Assembly: GCA_050010115.1 (NCBI GenBank)
Contig: JBEKLQ010000017.1
Location: 1-53,228, forward strand
DNA from: JAKACA01 sp050010115
Lineage (GTDB): Bacteria > Actinomycetota > Acidimicrobiia > Acidimicrobiales > Bog-793
Direction of reading: 5' to 3'
DNA: 53,228 nucleotides
A program made the translations under genes and the position numbers. Under the pieces are notes generated by a model. It saw only the letters and a program-made list of their open reading frames with translations. It was not told the origin of the DNA and made no database searches. How positions within the stretch are numbered: the first letter of the stretch is position 1; each line of letters opens with the position of its first letter. Positions 44,270-51,652 of this stretch are shown piece after piece.

Positions 44270-45454
44270 TCACTCCATCTTGGCCCAGACGTGGTCCGCG
44301 ATTGGGTCCACTGCTGGGGTCACCGCCCCACGCTCGGCTCGCGCCTCGATGGCGGCCGCCTCCCAGCGTGCCTCGATGTGCCCGTACCGCCAGATCGCCA
44401 GGGCGACGACCCAGGTGGCGACGAAGAGCCCGACGATGACGAAGCCGGCGGTGTTGATGTTGAAGTTCTCGAAGAACGTGGCCACTCGACCGGAGACGTT
44501 CAACTCCTGCGTGAGCAACCCCACGAGCTCGACGGTGCCAATGAGAAACGCCACGACGACCGAGAGACCGGTGATCGTGATGTTGTAATAGACCTTGCGG
44601 ATCGGCCGGGAGAACGCCCACCCGTAAGCGAAGTTCATGAAACAGCCATCGGCGGTATCCAGCAAGCTCATCCCGGCGGCGAACAGGAACGGCAACGACA
44701 AGATCCCGTAGAACGGGAGGCCGCTCGCGACCGCAGTGCCGGAGATGACGAGTAGCGCCACCTCGGTCGCCGTGTCGAAGCCGAGCCCGAAGAGGACACC
44801 GACCGGGTACATCTTCCAAGGGGTGTCGATCCGGCGAGCCAGCTTGCCGAAGAAGCGGTTCATCAGACCGCGTTTGTTGAGCTGCTCTTCGAGCTCCTCG
44901 TCGTTGTACTTGCCCTTCCGCATGTCCCTGAACACGCGCACGATCGAGACAAGGACGACGATGTTGAGGGCAGCGATCAGGTAGAGGAAGAAGCCGGATA
45001 CCGACGTCCCGACGATGTTGGTGAGCCGGTGAAAGCCGGAACCGCCGTTCTTCACCTGTGAATCGAGTGCCCGGATGCCGAAGTTGAGGAGCACCGCAAG
45101 CAGGAACACGATCGTCGAGTGCCCGAGCGAGAAGAAGAAACCCACACTCGTCGGCCGCTTCCCCTCGGCCATGAGCTTTCGCGTCGTGTTGTCGATCGCG
45201 GCGATGTGGTCGGCGTCGAAGGCATGGCGCATGCCGAGCGTGTAGGCGAGCAGCCCGGTACCGATACCGAAGATCTGGGTCTTGGTCAGGTGGTAGTGGT
45301 GCCGCGTCGCCGCGAAGAGCAGCAGGAACCCGATGACATGGAGGGCGATGATCGCGCCGACCATCCCGCTCATCTGTGTCCACTCCCGCGGCGTGAGTGC
45401 GTCTTGGACCCGCTGGAGCCGTGAGTCGGGAGTCGCCGATGTCGTGCTGGCCAA
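44270..45454 (-). CDS. Nickel/cobalt permease, NiCoT family (HoxN/NixA type)
   Basis: The 394-residue permease has about eight membrane segments. The metal signature RHAFDADHIAAIDN (76-89, motif HX4DH) and LGFDTATE are both diagnostic of NiCoT. It imports Ni(II) and/or Co(II) across the cytoplasmic membrane. TTG 45454 has AGGAGG five bases upstream. It is divergent from a Fur-family regulator with a Nur-box-like site over its promoter, which favours nickel as substrate. The last 30 residues are a soluble tail. Confidence 0.93.
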   Translation of the reverse strand: MASTTSATPDSRLQRVQDALTPREWTQMSGMVGAIIALHVIGFLLLFAATRHHYHLTKTQIFGIGTGLLAYTLGMRHAFDADHIAAIDNTTRKLMAEGKRPTSVGFFFSLGHSTIVFLLAVLLNFGIRALDSQVKNGGSGFHRLTNIVGTSVSGFFLYLIAALNIVVLVSIVRVFRDMRKGKYNDEELEEQLNKRGLMNRFFGKLARRIDTPWKMYPVGVLFGLGFDTATEVALLVISGTAVASGLPFYGILSLPFLFAAGMSLLDTADGCFMNFAYGWAFSRPIRKVYYNITITGLSVVVAFLIGTVELVGLLTQELNVSGRVATFFENFNINTAGFVIVGLFVATWVVALAIWRYGHIEARWEAAAIEARAERGAVTPAVDPIADHVWAKME

Positions 45455-45508
45455 TCTGTCCTCCTCTCGCGGTCATCGAACGAACAGCCGATCGCAACCC
45501 CCGAGAAC

Positions 45509-45537
45509 ACCTTACCCAATTGCGAGCTGGTTGCGAA
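45509..45537 (-). promoter_or_regulatory. Promoter of the nickel/cobalt permease
   Basis: On the minus strand TTCGCA (45537-45532) and TAAGGT (45514-45509) are separated by 17 bases, a good -35/-10 pair. The mRNA would have a leader of about 45 bases containing the AGGAGG site. Confidence 0.55.
45520..45536. promoter_or_regulatory. Nur-box-like operator
   Basis: TTGCGA-N5-TTGCGA (45520-45536) matches the geometry of the Streptomyces Nur box, which I recall as TTGCAA-N5-TTGCAA. It covers the spacer and -35 of the permease promoter. A third copy in inverse orientation, TCGCAA, lies at 45492-45497. Confidence 0.6.
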
Positions 45538-45586
45538 AGGGGCCAGATCGCTTCAGGGAGAGCCTCCAGTCCAGGGGCTCTAGTCG

Positions 45587-45592
45587 TACACT
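45587..45592 (+). promoter_or_regulatory. -10 hexamer TACACT for the Fur-family gene
   Basis: TACACT is followed by seven bases and ATG 45600, with no ribosome binding site, another leaderless pattern. Confidence 0.42.
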
Positions 45593-45599
45593 GGGGCCG

Positions 45600-46046
45600 A
45601 TGAACGCTGCCCCGGTTGTGACGACCGCCTCGTCGGTGGACGAGGTGCTCGCGCAGCTCCGGGCCCGCGGCGGCAGGGTCACCACCGCCCGCCGCCAGCT
45701 CCTCGAGGCCTTGTTCGAGTCAGCCGGGCACCGCACCGCCGAGAACCTTGCGGCCGAGGTGCAGCGCCGGGCGCCCGATGTGCACCTGTCGACGATCTAC
45801 CGGAACCTCGACGAGCTCGAGCGTCTCGGAGTGATCGTCCACGCCCACCTCGGGCATGGGCCGGCGAGCTACCACCTCGCCTCTGCCGCGCACGGCCACC
45901 TGGTCTGTGAACATTGCGGAGTGACGATCGAAGCGCCCCCGGAGTTCTTCAGCAGCCTGTCGAAAGCCGCCCGTTCCCACTTCGGCTTCACGACCGACCC
46001 CCGACACTTCGCCGTCCTCGGTCGTTGCCGGGACTGCTCGCCGTAG
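45600..46046 (+). CDS. Fur-family metal regulator, probably nickel-responsive (Nur-like)
   Basis: The 148-residue protein has an N-terminal winged helix (RVTTARRQLLEALFES, DVHLSTIYRNLDELERLG). The C-terminal metal domain has HLVCEHCG and a terminal CRDC as structural zinc Cys pairs, and His residues in HAHLGHGPASYHL. Its divergence from a NiCoT permease and the Nur-like operator between them suggest nickel sensing. Family sequence alone would also allow Zur or Fur. ATG 45600 is set by the -10 hexamer. Confidence 0.88.
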   Translation: MNAAPVVTTASSVDEVLAQLRARGGRVTTARRQLLEALFESAGHRTAENLAAEVQRRAPDVHLSTIYRNLDELERLGVIVHAHLGHGPASYHLASAAHGHLVCEHCGVTIEAPPEFFSSLSKAARSHFGFTTDPRHFAVLGRCRDCSP

Positions 46047-46085
46047 CCGACCCCAGGTGAGCATCACGGCCTCTGCGGGACGTGG

Positions 46086-46108
46086 GCCGCTTCTTCAGGC
46101 GAAGCGGC
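46086..46108. terminator. Hairpin between convergent genes
   Basis: GCCGCTTC (46086-46093) and GAAGCGGC (46101-46108) form a perfect 8-bp stem with a 7-base loop. It spans the stop codon of the kinase gene and lies 39 bases past the Fur-family stop, where it could serve both genes. Confidence 0.45.
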
Positions 46109-46889
46109 GAGCGACCGCTTCTGCCTGGGCTCGGTAGCTGGCGCCGAAAAGCACGGCGTGCACCAAGAGCGGATACAGCTGGAACAGCGACACTCGCTCC
46201 TCCCAACCGGGCTGGAGGGATCTGACCTCCGAGTAGGCGCGGACGAGGCGGCCCGGCACCGCGCCGAAGAGCGCCAACATCGCCAGATCCTCCTCGGGGT
46301 GCCCGCCATGGACCGACGGGTCGATGAGCCAGGGCCGGCCATCGGCACCCCACAGCACGTTGCCCCACCACAGGTCACCGTGCACGAGCGCCGGGCCGCC
46401 TGCCGGCAGCAGGCTGGGGAGCCGAGCCACCACGGCGGCGACCGGGCCTTCCAGTCCGCACCGGCACGCCAATTCGAGGAGGCGGGCGCCGTAGAAGGCG
46501 GCGGCGTCGGGGGCAGCCGAGGCGTCGACATGGCAGGCGCCGATCCACGACGACCCGCCGCCCCACTGTGACCACGGAGCGGAGTGAAGCGTGGCCAACA
46601 TCGCTCCCAGCGCCTCCTCGTGCCCGGGTATCCGCATCCCCTGGTCGATCCAACCGGTCACGAGTAAGCCTGGCTCAGCCAGCACTACCTCGGGCACGGG
46701 CGGCGCACCCGCGATGCCGGCCAACTGGCGGAGCCCATCGGCTTCGTCGAGCGCGCCGGCGCCGACCTTGGCCACCAGCTCGCGCCCGCCGATCGCCACC
46801 CGCCAGGCGCCGCCACCGAGAGGGCGGGCCGGACCGGTCCGACCGAGGACGCTATCGAGTCGAGCCAGCCAGCTGTCCGACGAGCCCAC
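46095..46889 (-). CDS. Fructosamine/ketosamine kinase family protein
   Basis: The 264-residue kinase has the aminoglycoside-kinase-like fold. It shows the fructosamine-kinase signature LVHGDLWWGNVLW followed by WLIDPSVHGGHPEEDLAML, and LVTGWI earlier. Family members phosphorylate sugar adducts on lysine so that they fall off (deglycation). The start is uncertain. GTG 46889, overlapping the phosphatase gene by 38 bases, is the last good start codon before the conserved core. The paired phosphatase gene is just upstream. Confidence 0.87.
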   Translation of the reverse strand: MGSSDSWLARLDSVLGRTGPARPLGGGAWRVAIGGRELVAKVGAGALDEADGLRQLAGIAGAPPVPEVVLAEPGLLVTGWIDQGMRIPGHEEALGAMLATLHSAPWSQWGGGSSWIGACHVDASAAPDAAAFYGARLLELACRCGLEGPVAAVVARLPSLLPAGGPALVHGDLWWGNVLWGADGRPWLIDPSVHGGHPEEDLAMLALFGAVPGRLVRAYSEVRSLQPGWEERVSLFQLYPLLVHAVLFGASYRAQAEAVARRFA

Positions 46890-47331
46890 GGCAGGCTTGC
46901 TCGATGAGGGCCAGCGCCCGGTCGAACCCGGCGTCGTCGCCTCCCCACGGATCGGGGATCTCGTCGTCGCCGGGGACGCTGTCCGGGTCGTACGAGCGCA
47001 GCAAGACGATCTTGGCTTGATCGCCGTCCGCGCCGGCCAAGCGTCGCACATCTGCAAGGTTGGCCCTGTCCGCGCACAGCACGAGATCCGAAGCCGCCAG
47101 ATCCGCCGGGCGGAGCCGGCGCGCCCGGTGGCCGCCGGACGGCCAGCCTCGGCGGCGCAGGGCTGCGTCGGCCCGGGGGTCGGCCCGCTCGCCGGCGTGG
47201 TAGCCGGCCGTTCCGAACGACTCGACCACCACCCGACCGGCCAACCCCGCCTGCTCGACCATGGCCGAGGCCACCGCCGCTGCCATGGGCGACCGGCAGA
47301 TGTTCCCGAGACACACCATCGCGACGCGCAT
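46852..47331 (-). CDS. Low-molecular-weight protein tyrosine phosphatase family
   Basis: The 159-residue protein has the P-loop CLGNICRS (Cys7 nucleophile, Arg13) and the general acid Asp127 in IPDPWGG. All catalytic residues are intact, unlike the phosphatase-like protein at 9069. In other bacteria such genes often sit beside fructosamine-kinase genes, and the product may remove the phosphate from ketosamine phosphates. A protein-Tyr or protein-Arg phosphatase role is the alternative. ATG 47331 fits the family start exactly. Confidence 0.92.
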   Translation of the reverse strand: MRVAMVCLGNICRSPMAAAVASAMVEQAGLAGRVVVESFGTAGYHAGERADPRADAALRRRGWPSGGHRARRLRPADLAASDLVLCADRANLADVRRLAGADGDQAKIVLLRSYDPDSVPGDDEIPDPWGGDDAGFDRALALIEQACRGLVGQLAGSTR

Positions 47332-47571
47332 CGCCTCATTGTTGCAGGCGACCGCCCGTTCTCACGGCGAAGGAGGGTCCTTGCGCCAACCGAAGGAGCC
47401 TCAGGGGAAGCGGCGCTGGCACCGGGCCCGCAGCTACACCCGGTGCACACGCCGATCCAGACCGGCCCGGACCCGACTCCGCATGTGGTCAGAGGCAGCT
47501 TCGCCTTCGTCGTCAAGTCCGTGATGACCGCCGTCAGCTCAAGTCGGTGACCTGGGCCAGCGGTACTTGAC

Positions 47572-49422
47572 TTAGGCGCCACTCTTCAGGGAGGTGTGCC
47601 CATAGGCGCCGAGCCAGACCAGCCACGCATGCGCCGTGAAGGTCCCTGACTTCAACACCGTCGCCCGAAGAAGCGTCGGTTCGTAGGGCGCGAGCGCCTG
47701 GAGCGTGGCGGAGAAGTCCACGGAGTCGAAGACCAGTATCTCGGCTGGTCGCCGCCGTAACAACACGCCCGCAGCTTGTGGGGTGAGTGAGGTCGGCCAG
47801 CCGGGCAGCGAGTTGTACGCAGCGTGGTACATGCCGATCAGCTCGAGAATGCGAGCACGGTCTCCGGGCGGGTACCACATGAGCAACTGCTCGTCCGGGT
47901 ATGTCGAGTTGCCGACGAACTTCGGGAGCTCGGTGGCAACCCGGTACTGGTCGATCAGGTCGCTGACCGTTCCTCCGAGAGTCCCGGCGAAACGCGGCAG
48001 GGGGTCGGTAGAGACTCCCCAGAGCGGGGCATGCACCTCGTAGGGCGCCACTGTGAGCACGAGCGACAAGCCGACGACGACGACCACCGCCACTGCGGCG
48101 GCCGCCCCGGCGATCACCGGCCCCGCCTTCCAGGCGATGAGCCGCCCGACGGCAGCGGCGGCGACCACGATGGCGGCGATCACCAGGCCCTTGGCCACCC
48201 AGCCGAACGGCGAGACGTTCGGGTCCAGCTCGTAGACGAGCGGGACGGCGAGCACGAGCCCGGCAGGGAGCCAGCGTGCGACGGGGTGGCCGTTCAGCGG
48301 CTTGGCGAGCGCCGCCACCGTGATGGCAGTGGTGAGGCAGACGACGGGCCACAGGCTGGAGGAGTAGTAGTACTCCTCCAGCACCTCGGCGTGGTTCAGG
48401 AACTGCAGGTAGACGAAGACGGCGATCTGCGCCACGCAGGACAGCCCGATCAGCAGCTGAGGGGTCGGGACCGCCCGCAGCCGGCGGACGAACACCGCCC
48501 CCCAGGCTCCCACCACGGCGGCTGGCACGAGCAAGTACGGCCTGAGCAGGATCCATCGCGGGTTCGTCGAGTAGTACTGCTTGACGACGACAGACGAGTC
48601 CAGATAGGTCAACGCCTTGCGCGTCGGGCCGATGAAGTCGAACGGGCCGAGGAGCCAGCCGGAGGCGAGCATCAGCCCTCCGGTGACGACGACCGCCGCC
48701 CCGGCGAGCACGAGGGCGTCGAGCAGGAACCGGCGGCGAGTGCGCAGGAGGCAGATGGCGAAGTAGACGACCATCGTGACCCCGACGAGGGGTGCCGCGT
48801 CGATGTTCGCCCACACTGCCGCCGTGAACAAGCCGCCTGCGATCGCCAGCCAGGCGGGTCGCCGCTGGTCCCGGCACGGCATCGCCAGGCACGCCAGGCC
48901 TCCGACGAGGTAGGACACCACCGCCGAGTCGGTGTAGTCCGTCCCCCAAGCGTTGACCAGCACGGGGCTGCTCATCACGATGATGACGGCGATGGCGCCG
49001 GCTGCCCGGTTGTACAACCGGCGAAGCAGCATGTAGGAGGGAACGACCGCCACGAGAGCGAGCACGTAGCGGAACACGAAGAAGCCGCGCATGGCACCGA
49101 ACAGCAGGTAGGACAGGCGCGCCGGCACGAGGAACCCCACGCGGGCGCCCTCACGGGTCCCCGACGAAGTGGCCAGCGCTAGGGAGTACCGGGCAAAGAA
49201 GTCACGGGGATCGATTATGTAGATCGTGCTCATCGCCGGGTCGGGCTTGATCAGCGGCGCCATCGCCCGCAACCGCAGCACGAAGAAGAGCACCACCGGC
49301 GACGCCAGGACGAGGAGCACCTCGAGGACGAACGCCGCCGACGGCCTCTTGAGCCTCCTCGGGGGAGCTTCCTCGACGGGCTCGTCGACGGGCTCATCGA
49401 CTACGTCGGCATCCACGAGCAC
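47572..49422 (-). CDS. Polytopic membrane protein, GT-C glycosyltransferase-like
   Basis: The 616-residue protein has an acidic N-terminal tail (1-30), about eleven membrane segments (from about 32 to 445) and a C-terminal extracytoplasmic region of about 150 residues. An acidic loop after the first membrane segment (KPDPAM, IIDPRDFFARY) is where GT-C enzymes carry their catalytic Asp. It probably transfers sugar from a polyprenyl-phosphate donor, which the GT2 gene upstream could supply. No closer family is recognised. GTG 49422 lies 6 bases after TAACCT. Confidence 0.7.
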   Translation of the reverse strand: MLVDADVVDEPVDEPVEEAPPRRLKRPSAAFVLEVLLVLASPVVLFFVLRLRAMAPLIKPDPAMSTIYIIDPRDFFARYSLALATSSGTREGARVGFLVPARLSYLLFGAMRGFFVFRYVLALVAVVPSYMLLRRLYNRAAGAIAVIIVMSSPVLVNAWGTDYTDSAVVSYLVGGLACLAMPCRDQRRPAWLAIAGGLFTAAVWANIDAAPLVGVTMVVYFAICLLRTRRRFLLDALVLAGAAVVVTGGLMLASGWLLGPFDFIGPTRKALTYLDSSVVVKQYYSTNPRWILLRPYLLVPAAVVGAWGAVFVRRLRAVPTPQLLIGLSCVAQIAVFVYLQFLNHAEVLEEYYYSSSLWPVVCLTTAITVAALAKPLNGHPVARWLPAGLVLAVPLVYELDPNVSPFGWVAKGLVIAAIVVAAAAVGRLIAWKAGPVIAGAAAAVAVVVVVGLSLVLTVAPYEVHAPLWGVSTDPLPRFAGTLGGTVSDLIDQYRVATELPKFVGNSTYPDEQLLMWYPPGDRARILELIGMYHAAYNSLPGWPTSLTPQAAGVLLRRRPAEILVFDSVDFSATLQALAPYEPTLLRATVLKSGTFTAHAWLVWLGAYGHTSLKSGA

Positions 49423-49428
49423 TGCGTG

Positions 49429-49434
49429 AGGTTA
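49429..49434 (-). promoter_or_regulatory. -10 hexamer TAACCT for the GT-C-like gene
   Basis: TAACCT, six bases (CACGCA), then GTG 49422, without a ribosome binding site. A leaderless start is predicted. Confidence 0.42.
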
Positions 49435-49469
49435 GAAGATCCTGAGACGCGTTTTGGTCGCGCGTCGGG

Positions 49470-50471
49470 CTACGGACCGCCCGAAGTCCCCTTCGACAGG
49501 AGCCCGCGCTCGGCCATGAAAAGGAGATCGTTGACGACTGCCCTCAGACCGGCGCTGAGAGTCGTCGTCGGGTGGCGGTTCAGTTCCGGCCATACGGTCG
49601 AGATCATGCGCAGATCCGGTGCCTGCCGCCGGGCGTTGGGCGACACGGCGATGATGACGCTCACGGGACGTTTCGTCACCCATCGGACTTGGGCGAGCAC
49701 CGTCCCGATCGTGGCGGGCTGCTGAGAGGCGATGATCTTCACGACGACCGGCGCCGGCGCCGGCACCGGGCGCTGGTTAGCCTCGCGACGAAGCCGCTCG
49801 AGACCGCCAGCCACCAGGCGGCTGGCATCGGTGATGTAGCAGTAGTCACGAATCGTGTCGAGCGGCACGTACAGCATGAGCGGCTGGCGAAGCATCACCC
49901 GCCGGCACACCATCGTGATGAGACCCTGGCTCTTGGAGATGTGCTGACCCGGGCCGTACAGGTTGGAGATGCGCCCGATCAGTACGGGAGTGCCGGTCCG
50001 GTTGCTCCACTCGCGAGCCAACGACTCCTGTCTCAGCTTGTTCTCGCCGTATGGTGCCAGTGGTCGAACCGGCGAGTCCTCCCGAAACGGAGGGTCGGGC
50101 GAACCCGCGTACACACCCCCTGCAGACGACGCCAGGAACATCGCCCCCGCGGCGCCTCTGTCTGGCCCAAGAGCGTCGCTCAGCGCCTCGAGCAAGTGAC
50201 CCAATGCTTGCGTCTCGCGCTCGAGCTCACTTGCTTCGGATCCGACGACGCCCGCACCGGCGCACCAGGCAACCTGCCAGGGGGCGTCGCCTACCTCGTC
50301 GGCAAAATCATGACAAGCCGCCGTCAGTTGCGTCGCGACCTCGTCGGGGTCCTGCCAGTCGAACCCAGATCGTGGATGCCAGATCGGTCCTCTCGCTGCC
50401 AACGCCGACTCGACACCACCGCCGAGCAGCCCACCACGACCCACCACCCAGGAAAGGGGCTCAGTCAACAT
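49470..50471 (-). CDS. NAD-dependent epimerase/dehydratase (extended SDR)
   Basis: The 333-residue protein has an N-terminal nucleotide-binding region (WVVGRGGLLGGGVESAL), a catalytic Ser region in FLASSAGGVYAG and the catalytic YGENK (YxxxK). The substrate-side segment ISNLYGPGQ follows. The glycine motif GRGGLLGGG differs slightly from the usual GxxGxxG. It acts on a nucleotide-sugar, substrate unknown. ATG 50471 overlaps the end of the GT2 gene by 11 bases, so the two are coupled. Confidence 0.87.
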   Translation of the reverse strand: MLTEPLSWVVGRGGLLGGGVESALAARGPIWHPRSGFDWQDPDEVATQLTAACHDFADEVGDAPWQVAWCAGAGVVGSEASELERETQALGHLLEALSDALGPDRGAAGAMFLASSAGGVYAGSPDPPFREDSPVRPLAPYGENKLRQESLAREWSNRTGTPVLIGRISNLYGPGQHISKSQGLITMVCRRVMLRQPLMLYVPLDTIRDYCYITDASRLVAGGLERLRREANQRPVPAPAPVVVKIIASQQPATIGTVLAQVRWVTKRPVSVIIAVSPNARRQAPDLRMISTVWPELNRHPTTTLSAGLRAVVNDLLFMAERGLLSKGTSGGP

Positions 50472-51489
50472 CGGAGGGACCGATCTCAGGCCGGTTGTCC
50501 CGGCCGAGAGGACCGACCGAGGGGTCCGACGTGATCAGGTACAGCGGTTTGCCCATGGCCATGGACACGGCAGCACCCACGTACTCGGCGACGACCCCGA
50601 GCGCGAACAGGTTCGCGCCGCCGAGCAGCAGCACGATCACGGTGAGCGAGGTCCATCCGGGAACCGTGATGTGGCCGAGCAACTTCTCGACGAAGACCAC
50701 GACGGCGACGACACCGCCGGCGAGCGCCGCCAACACTCCCACGAGAGACACCAGTCGCAGCGGGCGGGTACCGGACGTGATGACAAGTTGCCAGAAGTGC
50801 GAGGCGAGCTTCCGAAAATTGTAACCGGAGGGGCGATCGGACTGCTGCCGGAACTTCACAGGACAGACCGCCGTGGCGCCGAATGCCCAGCTCAAGGCGA
50901 CGTCGAGATACACGCCCGGACCGATGAAGGCGGTGACACCCCGACCGACCTCGCCCAACATCAACCGGAAGCTGCTGAACCGCGGCAGGTTCCCGGCCAA
51001 CAGCCGGGTTGCAAAGGACTTCGTCAGGTTCGACGCGACATTCCTCACCATCCCGTGCGGCGGTGGGTTCGTGGCCCTTCCATACACAAGCTGTGCGCGG
51101 CGCTCCATGGCGACATCGAGCAGGACGCCGATATCTCGCGGATCGAACTGGCCATCCTCGTCCACCGTGGCGATCCACTCCGAGCCAGTCGACGACATGC
51201 CGGCGATGGTCGCCACATGCTGGCCGAAGTTCCTCGACAGCCACACAGGCCGCACCCACGGATGGGCCGCGGCGAGCTTGCGGATGACGACGTCGGAGTT
51301 GTCCGGTCCTCCGTCATGCACGAGGACGACCTCGGCCACCCGCAGGCAACGACCGGCCGGCGTGCGGAAACTCTTGGTCAGCGGACCCATCTCGTCAACA
51401 AGGGGCTCCAGGGTCTGCTCGCCCCGATACACCGGGACGACCACCGAGATCGTGTGCTCATGCTCGACTCGCTCGTCGAGGAGAGACAT
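50461..51489 (-). CDS. GT2 glycosyltransferase (polyprenyl-phosphate sugar transferase type)
   Basis: The 342-residue protein has the GT-A fold with SVVVPVYRGE, VLVHDGGPDNS and the metal-binding TVDEDGQFDP, then two C-terminal membrane segments (about 245-310). This layout is typical of dolichyl- or undecaprenyl-phosphate glycosyltransferases such as ArnC and GtrB. They make lipid-linked sugars used by GT-C enzymes like the one encoded downstream. ATG 51489 lies 6 bases after TATCGT; an ATG at 51543 is less likely. Confidence 0.9.
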   Translation of the reverse strand: MSLLDERVEHEHTISVVVPVYRGEQTLEPLVDEMGPLTKSFRTPAGRCLRVAEVVLVHDGGPDNSDVVIRKLAAAHPWVRPVWLSRNFGQHVATIAGMSSTGSEWIATVDEDGQFDPRDIGVLLDVAMERRAQLVYGRATNPPPHGMVRNVASNLTKSFATRLLAGNLPRFSSFRLMLGEVGRGVTAFIGPGVYLDVALSWAFGATAVCPVKFRQQSDRPSGYNFRKLASHFWQLVITSGTRPLRLVSLVGVLAALAGGVVAVVVFVEKLLGHITVPGWTSLTVIVLLLGGANLFALGVVAEYVGAAVSMAMGKPLYLITSDPSVGPLGRDNRPEIGPSDVD

Positions 51490-51495
51490 GGCGTC

Positions 51496-51501
51496 ACGAT
51501 A
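51496..51501 (-). promoter_or_regulatory. -10 hexamer TATCGT for the GT2 gene
   Basis: TATCGT, six bases (GACGCC), then ATG 51489. No ribosome binding site is visible, so a leaderless mRNA is predicted. Confidence 0.45.
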
Positions 51502-51558
51502 TCGGATGGTCGTGCTGAGGTCCGGACAGATCCGTGCCTTCACTTCTTCCGGAATCCG

Positions 51559-51594
51559 AGAGGGACTCGAGAGGGAAGAGGGACTCGAGAGGGA
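51559..51594. repeat. Perfect 18-bp tandem duplication in a divergent intergenic region
   Basis: AGAGGGACTCGAGAGGGA occurs at 51559-51576 and again at 51577-51594, with a partial third copy after. Each copy has a central CTCGAG. It lies between the GT2 and GH3 starts and could be a regulatory site. Confidence 0.85.
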
Positions 51595-51652
51595 CTAGAG
51601 AGCAAGATCGTGGGGCGCTCGTGCGTCACAATGAGCAAGGAAAGGAGTCCCG

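Noticed and set aside
46852..47331. Arsenate reductase for the low-molecular-weight phosphatase gene
   Set aside because: The fold is shared, but the CLGNICRS loop and DPWGG general acid are phosphatase-type, and no ars genes are nearby.
47370..47524. AAGGAGG followed by TTG 47381 opening a 47-residue basic ORF (+)
   Set aside because: The ribosome-binding-like site is strong, but the peptide is Arg/Ser/Pro-rich like ordinary shadow frames, lies upstream of a gene on the other strand, and matches nothing I know. Ribosome profiling or conservation would be needed to keep it.
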